Source: an uncultured SAR86 cluster bacterium
Lineage (GTDB): Bacteria; Pseudomonadota; Gammaproteobacteria; Magnimaribacterales; Magnimaribacteraceae
Length of the DNA stretch: 59,211 nucleotides
Reading direction: 5' to 3'
Assembly (NCBI GenBank): GCA_902618945.1
Contig: CACNCK010000008.1
Location: 1 to 59,211 of the forward strand
Below are positions 49,604 to 58,030 of the stretch, piece after piece (positions within the stretch are counted from its first letter, which is position 1; every line of letters starts with the position of its first letter). The position numbers and the translations under genes were made by a program. Below the pieces are notes generated by a model. That model ran no database searches, was not told the DNA's origin, and was given only the letters and a program-made list of their open reading frames with translations.

Positions 49604-50938
49604 ATGCAAGAAGCACCAAAAACCTTTTTAGAAAGATTAAAATTTATTGGCCCAAGCGTGGTTGTTACTGGGAGTGTTGTAGGCAGTGGATCGATAGTAA
49701 TGACGCCTTTATTGGGGGCAGCCGCAGGGTTTATGCTTTTGTGGTGGTTGCTGTTAAGCATGTGGAGTAAACCAATCATCCAAGCTGAGATAGCCCGATA
49801 TATAGTTGTTTCGAAAAAGACATTTTTAGAAGCTTTTGCCGATATGCCTGGCTTCAAAACAACCATCCAAGGAAAAACTACATCTTGGTTAGTTTGGTTC
49901 ATGTTTATCGGAGTCATACCTTCAATTGCCGGTATGGGTGGATTAGCAGGAGCTGTAGCTGAGGCTGGCAATACAATGTTCCCTTTTCTAACTGTAGAAA
50001 TATGGGTTGTAATCTCTTGTTTAGTTACTTGGATGTTGCTCTATTTCGGATCTTATAAGAGCTTAGAGAAGACCTTGCTTGTAATGGTATTGTTCTTCTC
50101 TTTTATGACGATGATTATCGCAATTGCAATGCAATCTACTGATTATCAAGTTAGTGTTGCACAAATCTCATCAGGTCTTAGCTTTTCTTTTCCATCGGAA
50201 TACTTACCACTAGCTCTAGCTGTTTTTGGTTTTACCGGAATAAGCTATGGAGAAATAATGGCGTATACGTATTGGTGTTTAGAAAAAGGATATGCAGAAA
50301 ATAGTGGAAATAATGTTGAGGAAACTAAACATTGGATAAAAACTATGCAGACTGATGTTTGGGTGACAGTCTTTTTTATTACTCTTGGAACACTGCCCTT
50401 TTTCTTTTTAGGAGCAGGTGTTCTTTACAATATCCCTGAATTACAACAAGCTTTAGCGACAAGCTCTTTTTGGGATATAGATGTTATAAGATCACTTCAA
50501 AATATGTTCTCTCTGGTGTTGGGCGGTTGGGCTAAATGGCTTTTTATAGTTCTGGCATTTTTTGTTTTATTCTCTACTCTATTATCAGGAACTGCTGCAT
50601 TCACAAGAACCATATCTGACTATTTAATTTCTATGGGTCTAGTAAAAGAGCAAGCAAATACAAGAAAAAAGTTAATCAAGCTGATAGCTTTCCTTATCCC
50701 ATTTCTATCAGGTTTATTCTATTTTGTTTTACCAAATCCCTTCACTTTACTTCTCATAGCAGGCATATGGGCCGCCATGGGGTTACCTATAGTTAATATA
50801 GGTGCGCTCTATTTAGTCAATAAGCTTGAGCCAGAGTTACAACCCAAAATTACAACTAAATTTATTTTATGGGCAAGTTTAGTATTACAATTGAGTATGG
50901 CAGTTTTAATCATAGATGACATACTTTTAGCATTCTAA
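49604..50938 (+). CDS. NRAMP-family-like membrane transporter lacking the metal motif
   Basis: A 444-residue protein with about 11 membrane helices and overall resemblance to the NRAMP (LeuT-fold) family, starting RLKFIGPSVVVTGSVVGSGS. Metal-transporting NRAMP proteins have DPGN in the first helix; here the matching place reads GSGS (27-30). The helix-6 MPH motif is also absent (TGISYGEIMAYTYWCLEKG, near 211). So manganese or iron transport is doubtful. Since an aminotransferase gene follows after nine bases, an amine or amino acid substrate is a reasonable guess. Confidence 0.75.
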   Translation: MQEAPKTFLERLKFIGPSVVVTGSVVGSGSIVMTPLLGAAAGFMLLWWLLLSMWSKPIIQAEIARYIVVSKKTFLEAFADMPGFKTTIQGKTTSWLVWFMFIGVIPSIAGMGGLAGAVAEAGNTMFPFLTVEIWVVISCLVTWMLLYFGSYKSLEKTLLVMVLFFSFMTMIIAIAMQSTDYQVSVAQISSGLSFSFPSEYLPLALAVFGFTGISYGEIMAYTYWCLEKGYAENSGNNVEETKHWIKTMQTDVWVTVFFITLGTLPFFFLGAGVLYNIPELQQALATSSFWDIDVIRSLQNMFSLVLGGWAKWLFIVLAFFVLFSTLLSGTAAFTRTISDYLISMGLVKEQANTRKKLIKLIAFLIPFLSGLFYFVLPNPFTLLLIAGIWAAMGLPIVNIGALYLVNKLEPELQPKITTKFILWASLVLQLSMAVLIIDDILLAF

Positions 50939-50947
50939 GGTGAATTA

Positions 50948-52273
50948 ATGGAACAAATAAAATGGCCTTTTCTCAAGCAGACGTGGGGAATAGAATTTGA
51001 AAGTTCTAAGGGAGCTTACTTATATACTAAAGACGGAAGAAAAATTCTGGATGCAGCCGGCGGAGCGATAGTCAATAATATTGGATATGGAAGGGAAGAA
51101 GTCGCTGAGGCTATTTCCAGAGCGGTAATAAATAATTCATACATACTCCCTCCCTTTCTTACCCCTGAAAGAGAAGCTTTATTAGACGAATTGAGGAATC
51201 ACTGGCTTCCATCTCATTTAACTAGAATACATCTCTCATCTGGTGGATCAGAAGCAAACGAATCAGCTGTCAAGCTTGCAATTCAATATCAAGCGAGTAG
51301 AGGAAAGCCCGAAAAGAATATCATTCTTACCAGAAGTCTTTCCTATCATGGCACTACATTAAATATGTCAGGTATTTCGGGTCATGAAGCTCGAAAAAGA
51401 GGACTGGAAAGTTATGTTCCATCACCAACCACAATAGAGACACCTTACCCACTTAGATGTCCTTTAGGTAGTTTTCATCCTGACTCAAAAGATTATTATT
51501 TAGATAATCTGAGAGATACGATCAAGAGATTAGATCCAAGAAATATAGCTGCCCTTTTAATGGAACCTATAAATGGATCTAGCGGCGGAGCAATTACTCC
51601 TCCAGAAGGATATTGGGAAGAAGCAGAGAAAATACTTAAGGAAAATGATATTTTACTGATTGCTGATGAGGTGATGACAGGCTTTGGAAGAGTCGGAATA
51701 GACTTCGCGTGTAATTTTTACAATACTCGACCAGATATCCTTGTAGCAGGCAAAGGAATGGGTGGAGGATATGCAGCTATTGGTGGAACCTACAGCACTG
51801 ATGTGATAGCTGATTCTATTCAATCAGCAGGTTATGAGGTTATGTTTCATACATTTGCTGCCCTACCTAAATCATGTGCAGCTTCTGCTGAAGTTCTCAA
51901 AACACTTAGAGAAGAAAATTTATGTGAAAGAGTTCAGCCCCTTGGTGAAAAGTTATTACAAAAACTCAATTCCGAAGTAGGACAACATCCAAATATTGCC
52001 GAGATAAGAGGCAAAGGACTTCTTATAGGTATAGAAATTGTAGAGGATAAATCCAACTTAAAACCATTTGATGAATCTAAGAAAATTACAAGTAAAGTTA
52101 TGCAAAAAGGTCTGGAGGAAGGTGTCTTTCTATACCCAGGGGGTACTGGCCAATATCGGGATATTATTTGTCTGGGTCCTGCATTTATTATAGGGGATCA
52201 TGAAATTGATTTAATGGTAGACGTGCTAAAACAATCGGTTGATTTTGCCGTAGAAAATCAAAATACCATTTAG
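50948..52273 (+). CDS. Class-III aminotransferase (PLP-dependent)
   Basis: A 441-residue fold-type I enzyme. PLP contacts are visible as LSSGGSEANESAVKLA (about 97-112), SYHGTT near 132, the aspartate of LIADEVMTGFGRVG (Asp240) and Lys269 in LVAGKGMGGGY. The class usually moves an amino group from an omega-amine (beta-alanine, GABA, putrescine, taurine or similar) to pyruvate or 2-oxoglutarate. It is coupled to the preceding transporter, suggesting uptake then transamination of one amine. Confidence 0.92.
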   Translation: MEQIKWPFLKQTWGIEFESSKGAYLYTKDGRKILDAAGGAIVNNIGYGREEVAEAISRAVINNSYILPPFLTPEREALLDELRNHWLPSHLTRIHLSSGGSEANESAVKLAIQYQASRGKPEKNIILTRSLSYHGTTLNMSGISGHEARKRGLESYVPSPTTIETPYPLRCPLGSFHPDSKDYYLDNLRDTIKRLDPRNIAALLMEPINGSSGGAITPPEGYWEEAEKILKENDILLIADEVMTGFGRVGIDFACNFYNTRPDILVAGKGMGGGYAAIGGTYSTDVIADSIQSAGYEVMFHTFAALPKSCAASAEVLKTLREENLCERVQPLGEKLLQKLNSEVGQHPNIAEIRGKGLLIGIEIVEDKSNLKPFDESKKITSKVMQKGLEEGVFLYPGGTGQYRDIICLGPAFIIGDHEIDLMVDVLKQSVDFAVENQNTI

Positions 52274-52277
52274 ATTT

Positions 52278-53345
52278 TCAAATTTCTTGAACATATTTTG
52301 ATATCAATGAATCAACTTCATTGATGGACTCTAAATTTCCCTTTGCATATGAATCTGCTAGCCCAAACAACTCAGCAAATAAAAGTTTTTCTTTATTTGC
52401 CTTTAGAACTTGAACCTGACCAGATTTTTCTAAAGTGTCCTTCCAGTAGTTTCGAACCTCAAGCCAAAAAAGTTTTGTTTTGTCCCAGTATTCCTCTCCA
52501 GCACTCCAATCAAAATCGCTCACCATTTGATATCTGGCAAGACCTATTTCTTTAGCAAGTACTTTGCCATTTAATAAAACCTTTGAATTATTCTGCTCAT
52601 GAACCCATCCAGAAGGAGTAATAGTGTGGAGATTAGTACCTGAAAGCAAATCATAGTCGTCTCTAATGGTAGTTTCTCTCCTTGGCAGAGGTCGGTTTGT
52701 TTCTTCACTAACCCAAGTAGAGGTATTTTTATAATGTTTCCATTCTCCATATCCCTGATATCTGGGAGAGTCATCGACCTGATAAACAGACTGTGACCAT
52801 TTACCCTGAATTTCCTTATCTGAGACAGTTTGTTTTTTCCAGATATTATCTCCCATGTAAACATTTATGGTTTTATCTTCATAATGCCAATCCTGTCTCC
52901 AATGTTTCACTACGATTGGATCAGAAATAGAACCATCATCTTGTTCAAAAAACATCACCATGATGTGCTGTAGGCTGATGAAATCTTCTTTATCTTCTAT
53001 GACTTTCACAAATTCTGTTCCCCAAGATTGATACGGTCTCGAAGGTGAGTAATTTTCAGAGAAACCCATCGTTTCCATAAAATCAAAATTTGCTTTATAG
53101 CCTCCCTGCATGCCAAGAATAGCCAACCTATCCTTTTCATATTTTGACAAGCCCGGATTTTGAAGTTCAAGCCAATAAGAGTTAGGATCTTCATCAATAT
53201 CAATCTTAGGACCTGTGGTTGATCCTCCTATTGGTGTTTGCAGATCCGGGTCAGCTAAGTGCGTCCAGCCAAATACATAGCCAGGTTCTTCAGAACTTAC
53301 AATGCCGAAGAAAAAGAATGAAATGAGTATTGCTGATAATTTCAT
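52278..53345 (-). CDS. Secreted protein of unknown function (resembles DUF6607)
   Basis: A 355-residue protein with a signal peptide (MKLSAILISFFFFGIVSS, cleavage near residue 18). The mature part has many Trp and Tyr, with LQHIMVMFFEQDDGSISDPI and VVKHWRQDWHYEDKTINVY, then a lipocalin-like series of beta segments such as DSPRYQGYGEWKHY. I believe this is the DUF6607 family, but that is from memory. It is probably periplasmic. It is convergent with the aminotransferase, four bases apart, and lies nine bases after the GST gene, so GST and this protein form a pair. Confidence 0.7.
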   Translation of the reverse strand: MKLSAILISFFFFGIVSSEEPGYVFGWTHLADPDLQTPIGGSTTGPKIDIDEDPNSYWLELQNPGLSKYEKDRLAILGMQGGYKANFDFMETMGFSENYSPSRPYQSWGTEFVKVIEDKEDFISLQHIMVMFFEQDDGSISDPIVVKHWRQDWHYEDKTINVYMGDNIWKKQTVSDKEIQGKWSQSVYQVDDSPRYQGYGEWKHYKNTSTWVSEETNRPLPRRETTIRDDYDLLSGTNLHTITPSGWVHEQNNSKVLLNGKVLAKEIGLARYQMVSDFDWSAGEEYWDKTKLFWLEVRNYWKDTLEKSGQVQVLKANKEKLLFAELFGLADSYAKGNLESINEVDSLISKYVQEI

Positions 53346-53354
53346 TCAAATGGA

Positions 53355-54170
53355 CTATTCATTTAACCCGCACAACAAATGATAATTTTTGTAATAACTA
53401 GCATAGTTAGTTGAACCCACTGTAGGCATAGAATCTCTGCTAGATTTTAAACTGGTGTAATATTCAGAAATTACTTCTATATTCCCAACTGCTCTTATGC
53501 ATTTCTCGATTTTTGGTCTACTTTTCAACATCATATCCATATTTGGAAAAGCTGCAGCTCCCCACCATGAGATAGCTGCAAAAAGCAAGATATCTGCGCA
53601 AGAAAGATTAGAGCCTAATAAAAAGGGACCTTCATCACTCATAGCCTTTTCTAAAAAATCAAACTGGTTTGATAAATCACCAGTTCCTTTTTCCATCTTA
53701 GATTTTAGAAATTCATCTAAAGTGCCTAAACCCAACATTGTTGAATATAAAGGCGCCGTTTCTATCGAATCTGTTCCATTAATACCAAGTAAAATAGGCC
53801 AGATGTCTTCCATCATATCCATCAATCCATCTACTCTTGCTGAAGCCTCGGGCTCTTCTGGATAAAGGTAATTTCCTTCATACTTAATCAATTTACCCAG
53901 ATATCTTAGAATTGCTCTTTGCTGCCCAATGATTTCCCCTGAGGGCAAGAGTAGTGTTGGCAGAGTTCCCCATGGAGTTTTGGGTTTGAGCTCACCCCAA
54001 GTACCATCATCAAACGGAGGAGGATTTTGATTCTCAGGATTTTCTAAAGGTAATGGTAAAGGTATGAAATTATTTTCAAATTTTTTTCCGCCAATGGCTA
54101 AGATCACTCTTATGCTCTCTCCACGACCAGGCACATTAAAATAATTTAAAGTGTATAAACCTTGACTCAT
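53355..54170 (-). CDS. Sigma-like glutathione S-transferase
   Basis: A 271-residue GST whose N-terminus (LYTLNYFNVPGRGESIRVIL) resembles the animal alpha/mu/pi/sigma classes more than common bacterial ones. The conserved Tyr (Tyr7 or Tyr10) would activate glutathione. QRAILRYLGK completes the glutathione site (usual form SxAIxRYLA). The protein is about 60 residues longer than usual, with a proline-rich insertion near residues 38-55 (PLPLPLENPENQNPPPFD). Roles could be isomerisation or conjugation of electrophiles. Confidence 0.85.
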   Translation of the reverse strand: MSQGLYTLNYFNVPGRGESIRVILAIGGKKFENNFIPLPLPLENPENQNPPPFDDGTWGELKPKTPWGTLPTLLLPSGEIIGQQRAILRYLGKLIKYEGNYLYPEEPEASARVDGLMDMMEDIWPILLGINGTDSIETAPLYSTMLGLGTLDEFLKSKMEKGTGDLSNQFDFLEKAMSDEGPFLLGSNLSCADILLFAAISWWGAAAFPNMDMMLKSRPKIEKCIRAVGNIEVISEYYTSLKSSRDSMPTVGSTNYASYYKNYHLLCGLNE

Positions 54171-54246
54171 CTTATTTGCTCCAAATTTAACAATTTAAGT
54201 ATACCAATAAAATTATTAAGAAATCCTTCAGAAAAATTCAAATTTT

Positions 54247-54741
54247 CTACAAGTCTAGCAAAGACAAAATCTTTTGAATGCAATCTTTCATCGAACCGTT
54301 ATTGGTCACGGAATAATCCGCATAGTTCATATATAAGGCTAACCTTTCCATATAAGCTTCTTCAATTGATTGATGTGATTCTTTTATAAAACCTCTTTCT
54401 TTAAAATCCAAAACTCTCTCGGAAATATTTTCAAAGCTGACTTCCAAATATATGACATCAGAATTATCTCTTAAGTATTCCATAGCCAAGGGAGAAAAAA
54501 CTGCACTACCTCCAGTAGCTAGTAAAGTATTCTTAAATTTTGTGGAAAGTAGAACTTCTTCTTCTATAGCTCTAAATCTATCTTTACCTTCAGAATCAAT
54601 AATATCTTTAGATTTTCCATAAGAGATTTCTATTATTTTGTCTGTGTCCAGAAATTCATAACCAAGTTCAAGGGATAAAGCCTTTCCTACAGATGTCTTC
54701 CCTGCACCAGCCATTCCTATTAATGAGATTGAATTTTTCAA
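54247..54741 (-). CDS. aroK: Shikimate kinase
   Basis: A 164-residue kinase of the chorismate pathway. The P-loop GMAGAGKTSVGK is at residues 8-19, the shikimate-binding Asp in FLDTDKIIEIS, Arg and Glu in RFRAIEEEVL, the glycine pair in LATGGSAV, and the lid and adenine-site arginines in ERGFI and YMERLALYMNYADY. It is not in the usual aroK-aroB pair. The C-terminus is a little short, but all key residues are present. Confidence 0.88.
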   Translation of the reverse strand: MKNSISLIGMAGAGKTSVGKALSLELGYEFLDTDKIIEISYGKSKDIIDSEGKDRFRAIEEEVLLSTKFKNTLLATGGSAVFSPLAMEYLRDNSDVIYLEVSFENISERVLDFKERGFIKESHQSIEEAYMERLALYMNYADYSVTNNGSMKDCIQKILSLLDL

Positions 54742-54764
54742 AATACGGGTAGAGTTTTAATAAA

Positions 54765-54840
54765 TGGTGGAGCCAGTCGGGATCGAACCGACGACCTCAT
54801 CCGTGCAAGGGATGCGCTCTCCCAGCTGAGCTATGGCCCC
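54765..54840 (-). tRNA. tRNA-Ala (anticodon TGC)
   Basis: A 76-base tRNA on the minus strand. The acceptor is GGGGCCA/TGGCTCC with the G3-U wobble pair recognised by alanyl-tRNA synthetase. The anticodon loop CTTGCAC lies between CATCC and GGATG, and CCA is encoded. It stands alone, not in an rRNA spacer. Confidence 0.97.
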
Positions 54841-54861
54841 ACTCAGGGATGCGTAGATTAA

Positions 54862-54888
54862 CAAAAACTAACTACTAAGTAAGTTTTT
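54862..54888 (-). terminator. Rho-independent terminator after the crotonase gene
   Basis: On the minus strand AAAACTTACT-TAGT-AGTTAGTTTT forms a ten-pair stem with one mismatch, followed by TG. The A-rich upstream and T-rich downstream arms could also serve the other strand. It lies nine bases after the crotonase stop and separates it from tRNA-Ala. Confidence 0.65.
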
Positions 54889-54896
54889 TTTTCAAT

Positions 54897-55589
54897 TTAG
54901 AAAGGATTAGCCATCTCTTCGATGGAATCATTTATTCTTTTGACAACGTCTTTTTGATCAAGATCTTTTGTGAGTTTATAGTGAGGATGGCTCAATGTTG
55001 CTAAGTCTTTAGCTACTTCTAGAGCTTTTGTCATGAGTTCTTCAGGCTCGACAACTTCATCTAGATAGCCAGCATTCACAGAATCAGAAATAGGATAGGC
55101 TTCAGCATTTAAGATTGCTCTATACCAATGATTCTTGAGAATCCTTGACTTAGAAATTTCTAAAATTGGAGTTGGAATCGACATCCCATTTCGAGTTTCA
55201 TTTGCTTGTACTATAAATTGACCCGATGCTCCAACTCTGTAATCAGCACAGCACAAAAGGAAAGCTCCTAAAGCGATTGCATGACCGCTAGACGCTGCTA
55301 TGACAGGCCTTGGAAAGTTATAAATTCTAGATAAAAGCTTGAAACCAGCTTGTGTCATTTCGAGTGCAGCCTTTGGATCTCCTCCTGAAATAGTTTTTAA
55401 ATCAAAACCAGCAGAAAATAAACCTTCTCGACCAGTAATTAATAAAGAGCCTTTGTCTTCAGGTACTGAATCTAGAAGAGAATTGATTGTATTACTCATG
55501 ATAGTTGAAAAAACATTAGCCTTTCCATCATCTAAAGTAATAATTGAAACATCTCCATCCTTCGTTAAAGTTGCTGTTTGATCCGTCAT
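54897..55589 (-). CDS. Enoyl-CoA hydratase/isomerase (crotonase) family protein
   Basis: A 230-residue crotonase-fold enzyme acting on CoA thioesters. The first oxyanion segment reads EGLFSAGFDLKTISGG, the second ASSGHAIALGAFLLCCADYR. One of the two usual catalytic glutamates is not evident (AIALGAFLLC, where hydratases often have AxGGGxE). It may be an isomerase or a hydrolase rather than a hydratase. It is divergent from the dehydrogenase gene that follows. Confidence 0.87.
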   Translation of the reverse strand: MTDQTATLTKDGDVSIITLDDGKANVFSTIMSNTINSLLDSVPEDKGSLLITGREGLFSAGFDLKTISGGDPKAALEMTQAGFKLLSRIYNFPRPVIAASSGHAIALGAFLLCCADYRVGASGQFIVQANETRNGMSIPTPILEISKSRILKNHWYRAILNAEAYPISDSVNAGYLDEVVEPEELMTKALEVAKDLATLSHPHYKLTKDLDQKDVVKRINDSIEEMANPF

Positions 55590-55659
55590 AGTTTTTCCTT
55601 TTAATTTGTCTGTGTTCGTATAATCTTATAAGTAGTCGAATAACTCAAATATTTTAAAT

Positions 55660-56439
55660 ATGAAAATCTTTAAAAAACTTTCTAGATCAGTCAAAGGAAG
55701 AGTCGCAATCATTACAGGTGCTGGTAGTGGTATGGGCGAAGCAACAGCTAAAGTTTTTGCATCAGAGGGAGTTAAAGTTATTGCTACCGATGTAAATCAG
55801 GAGGAAGTCAATAGAATTTCAACAGAAATAATAACAAGTGGCGGAGAATGTATGCCCTTTCTTTTAGACGTAACAGATAGTGCTTCAATAAATAAATGCA
55901 TAGATGCCACCATCGAGACATATAAAACTATTGATTTCGTTATCAATAATGCAGGGATATCTTCTGTTACTGCGGTAGATGATGAAAATTTTGAAAATTA
56001 TTGGGATGATACTTTAAATGTAGTTCTTACAGGTCAAGTAAGATTAATTAGAGCCTCACTTCCACATCTTCTTGGATCTGATAATGGAAGAATAGTAAAC
56101 ATATCTTCTACTGAAGGCTTTGGTGCATCACCATTTCATAGTCCTTACACTGCTGCCAAACATGGGGTGATTGGTTTAACTCGCTCTCTCGCTCTCGAAT
56201 TAGGCCCAAAAGGGGTAACAGTAAATTGTGTTTGTCCTGGTCCTATCAATACAAACATGACCGCGGCTATAGATCCTAAAGACAAAGAAACCTATGCTAG
56301 AAGAAGAGTTGGTCTAAAAAGATATGGTGAACCTGAAGAGGTTGCACATGCTACTCTCAATCTATGCCTCCCCTCTTCATCCTATATTAATGGCGTTTAT
56401 TTGCCTGTGGATGGTGGTCTTTCTATAAGACGGGCTTAA
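55660..56439 (+). CDS. Short-chain dehydrogenase/reductase (FabG-like)
   Basis: A 259-residue classical SDR with the cofactor turn GAGSGMGEA at 20-28, Asp44 (IATDVN) favouring NAD, INNAGI at 95-100 and the catalytic Ser149/150, Tyr163 and Lys167 (SPYTAAK). The end is SYINGVYLPVDGGLSIRRA. It likely oxidises a hydroxyacyl-CoA or an alcohol. Being divergent from a crotonase, the two could be consecutive steps of a beta-oxidation-like route. It converges with the carboxylesterase gene, the 3' ends overlapping by four bases. Confidence 0.9.
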   Translation: MKIFKKLSRSVKGRVAIITGAGSGMGEATAKVFASEGVKVIATDVNQEEVNRISTEIITSGGECMPFLLDVTDSASINKCIDATIETYKTIDFVINNAGISSVTAVDDENFENYWDDTLNVVLTGQVRLIRASLPHLLGSDNGRIVNISSTEGFGASPFHSPYTAAKHGVIGLTRSLALELGPKGVTVNCVCPGPINTNMTAAIDPKDKETYARRRVGLKRYGEPEEVAHATLNLCLPSSSYINGVYLPVDGGLSIRRA

Positions 56440-57989
56440 ATACCCTTGAATTCAAAATCTTTTAGTAAATCGTAGATCTCTATCCTATCTATATCTTTTT
56501 TTCCTACTTCAGATCCCAGTACCTGCCACTTATTTTCACCAGGCAATAATTTTTCCCACTCAGGCAGCTCTTCTGAATTTGGATTTCCTGATTCAGCAAA
56601 ATTTGTCCAATAAGAAAGCATAATATCTGATAGCTCTTGATTCTCTATAATGCCCAAGCCTCCGACTCCAAAGACATAGCTTATTTCGTAGGCATGGAAA
56701 GACCCTAATATTTCTCCAGCCTTGCCTGAGGGTTTCTGATTAAAATGATAAAAATAAATATCTTCAGATCGTTCAGCCATAAATTTAGAGGCGAAGAAAG
56801 ATGGTGCTCCAAACAAAGAGTCTCCCAATAATCTCTTGCTCGATTTGATCATCTCTTCTTTATCAGAGGCTGGATAGATAGAAAGAATTTTTTCAGCTTT
56901 TTCTTCAAATTTATCCAAAATCACCAGCTTATATTTTTCTACTGAATTAACCGGAGGTGCAACATCTGCCAAAGGACTTCCCCAGTAAAGCGCCGTCCCT
57001 TCATCCGCATTGGTCCCGATGATTGTTGGGACCTTATGATTTGCACCTTCTTCAAAACTCTTCATCACAGGGGCGAGAATGGTTTTATCATCAACATAAA
57101 ATGAAGAAGAAAATCCAATTTTTCCCGCCTCAATTATCTTATCTATACGCAATTCTCTCATCAGCTTTAACTGATCATCATTATTTGGGATACCACAAAA
57201 TTCTCCGAATCTTGATCCAAGATCTGCAGCAGAAAAGCCATTACTCGATTTATCAGATGAATGGAGGGCCATTCTTGAAAAACCACCACTTTGGACAATT
57301 GCTTTGTGAAAAAGACCTTTTGAGAGAGGAGATACTAAAAGTGCGGCAACTGAAAATCCTCCAGCAGATTCCCCGAATATTGTGATATTAGATGGATCAC
57401 CACCAAAGTTTTCTATATTTTCCCTTACCCAATGCAAAGCCTTAATTTGATCCAGCAAGCCAAAATTAGTTTTAAACTCTTCTTCACTTTCATTTATAGA
57501 TGGATGAGCAAAAAAACCTAATTCTCCTAATCTATAATTTATTGTTACAAGTATTTTTCCTTTCGAGAGTATTCCATCTGGTAAATAATTATCTCCCGAT
57601 CCAAATCTTAAAGCACCGCCATGAATCCAAAACATAACTGGTAACTTTTCTTTAGGTGCTAAATCTCCTGAATATATATTCAGTCTTAAGCAATCTTCTG
57701 ATTCTTGTGGCGGTTCCTCTTCAGGTATTTCAATTTCGTAAGCATTCGCAATTGAATCTCTAAATCCTCCCTCTCCTCTTCTAAATTGAGGACATTGTGG
57801 TCCAAAAGAACTGGCATCAAAATTTTCTACCCATGATTCAACATCCTGAGGAGCACGCCATCTATTATTACCTGATGTATCTGCTGCATAAGGTATGCCT
57901 CTGAAACTGTAGCCCTTAATTCCATTAAATTCTTCAATTAAACCTTCTACTGGTCCGCTTTTAGTTTCTACAACTGGTCTCACAAGCAT
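56436..57989 (-). CDS. Type-B carboxylesterase
   Basis: A 517-residue esterase. The oxyanion loop WIHGGALRFGSG starts at 121, the nucleophile is Ser208 in FGESAGGFSVAALL, and the acid is probably Glu330 (GTNADEGTALYWG) with His432 (GSFHAYEISYVFGVGG). SEDCLRLNIY near 97 is the second family signature. There is no clear signal peptide, so it is probably cytoplasmic. It would cleave esters of aliphatic or aromatic acids. Confidence 0.93.
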   Translation of the reverse strand: MLVRPVVETKSGPVEGLIEEFNGIKGYSFRGIPYAADTSGNNRWRAPQDVESWVENFDASSFGPQCPQFRRGEGGFRDSIANAYEIEIPEEEPPQESEDCLRLNIYSGDLAPKEKLPVMFWIHGGALRFGSGDNYLPDGILSKGKILVTINYRLGELGFFAHPSINESEEEFKTNFGLLDQIKALHWVRENIENFGGDPSNITIFGESAGGFSVAALLVSPLSKGLFHKAIVQSGGFSRMALHSSDKSSNGFSAADLGSRFGEFCGIPNNDDQLKLMRELRIDKIIEAGKIGFSSSFYVDDKTILAPVMKSFEEGANHKVPTIIGTNADEGTALYWGSPLADVAPPVNSVEKYKLVILDKFEEKAEKILSIYPASDKEEMIKSSKRLLGDSLFGAPSFFASKFMAERSEDIYFYHFNQKPSGKAGEILGSFHAYEISYVFGVGGLGIIENQELSDIMLSYWTNFAESGNPNSEELPEWEKLLPGENKWQVLGSEVGKKDIDRIEIYDLLKDFEFKGI

Positions 57990-58030
57990 TTCTCCCTATT
58001 ACTTATAAAAGAGTTAACATATCACGAAAT

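Noticed and set aside
49594-49971. 125-codon minus-strand frame opposite the NRAMP-like gene
   Set aside because: Mirror frame of a membrane protein gene, with no recognisable domains.
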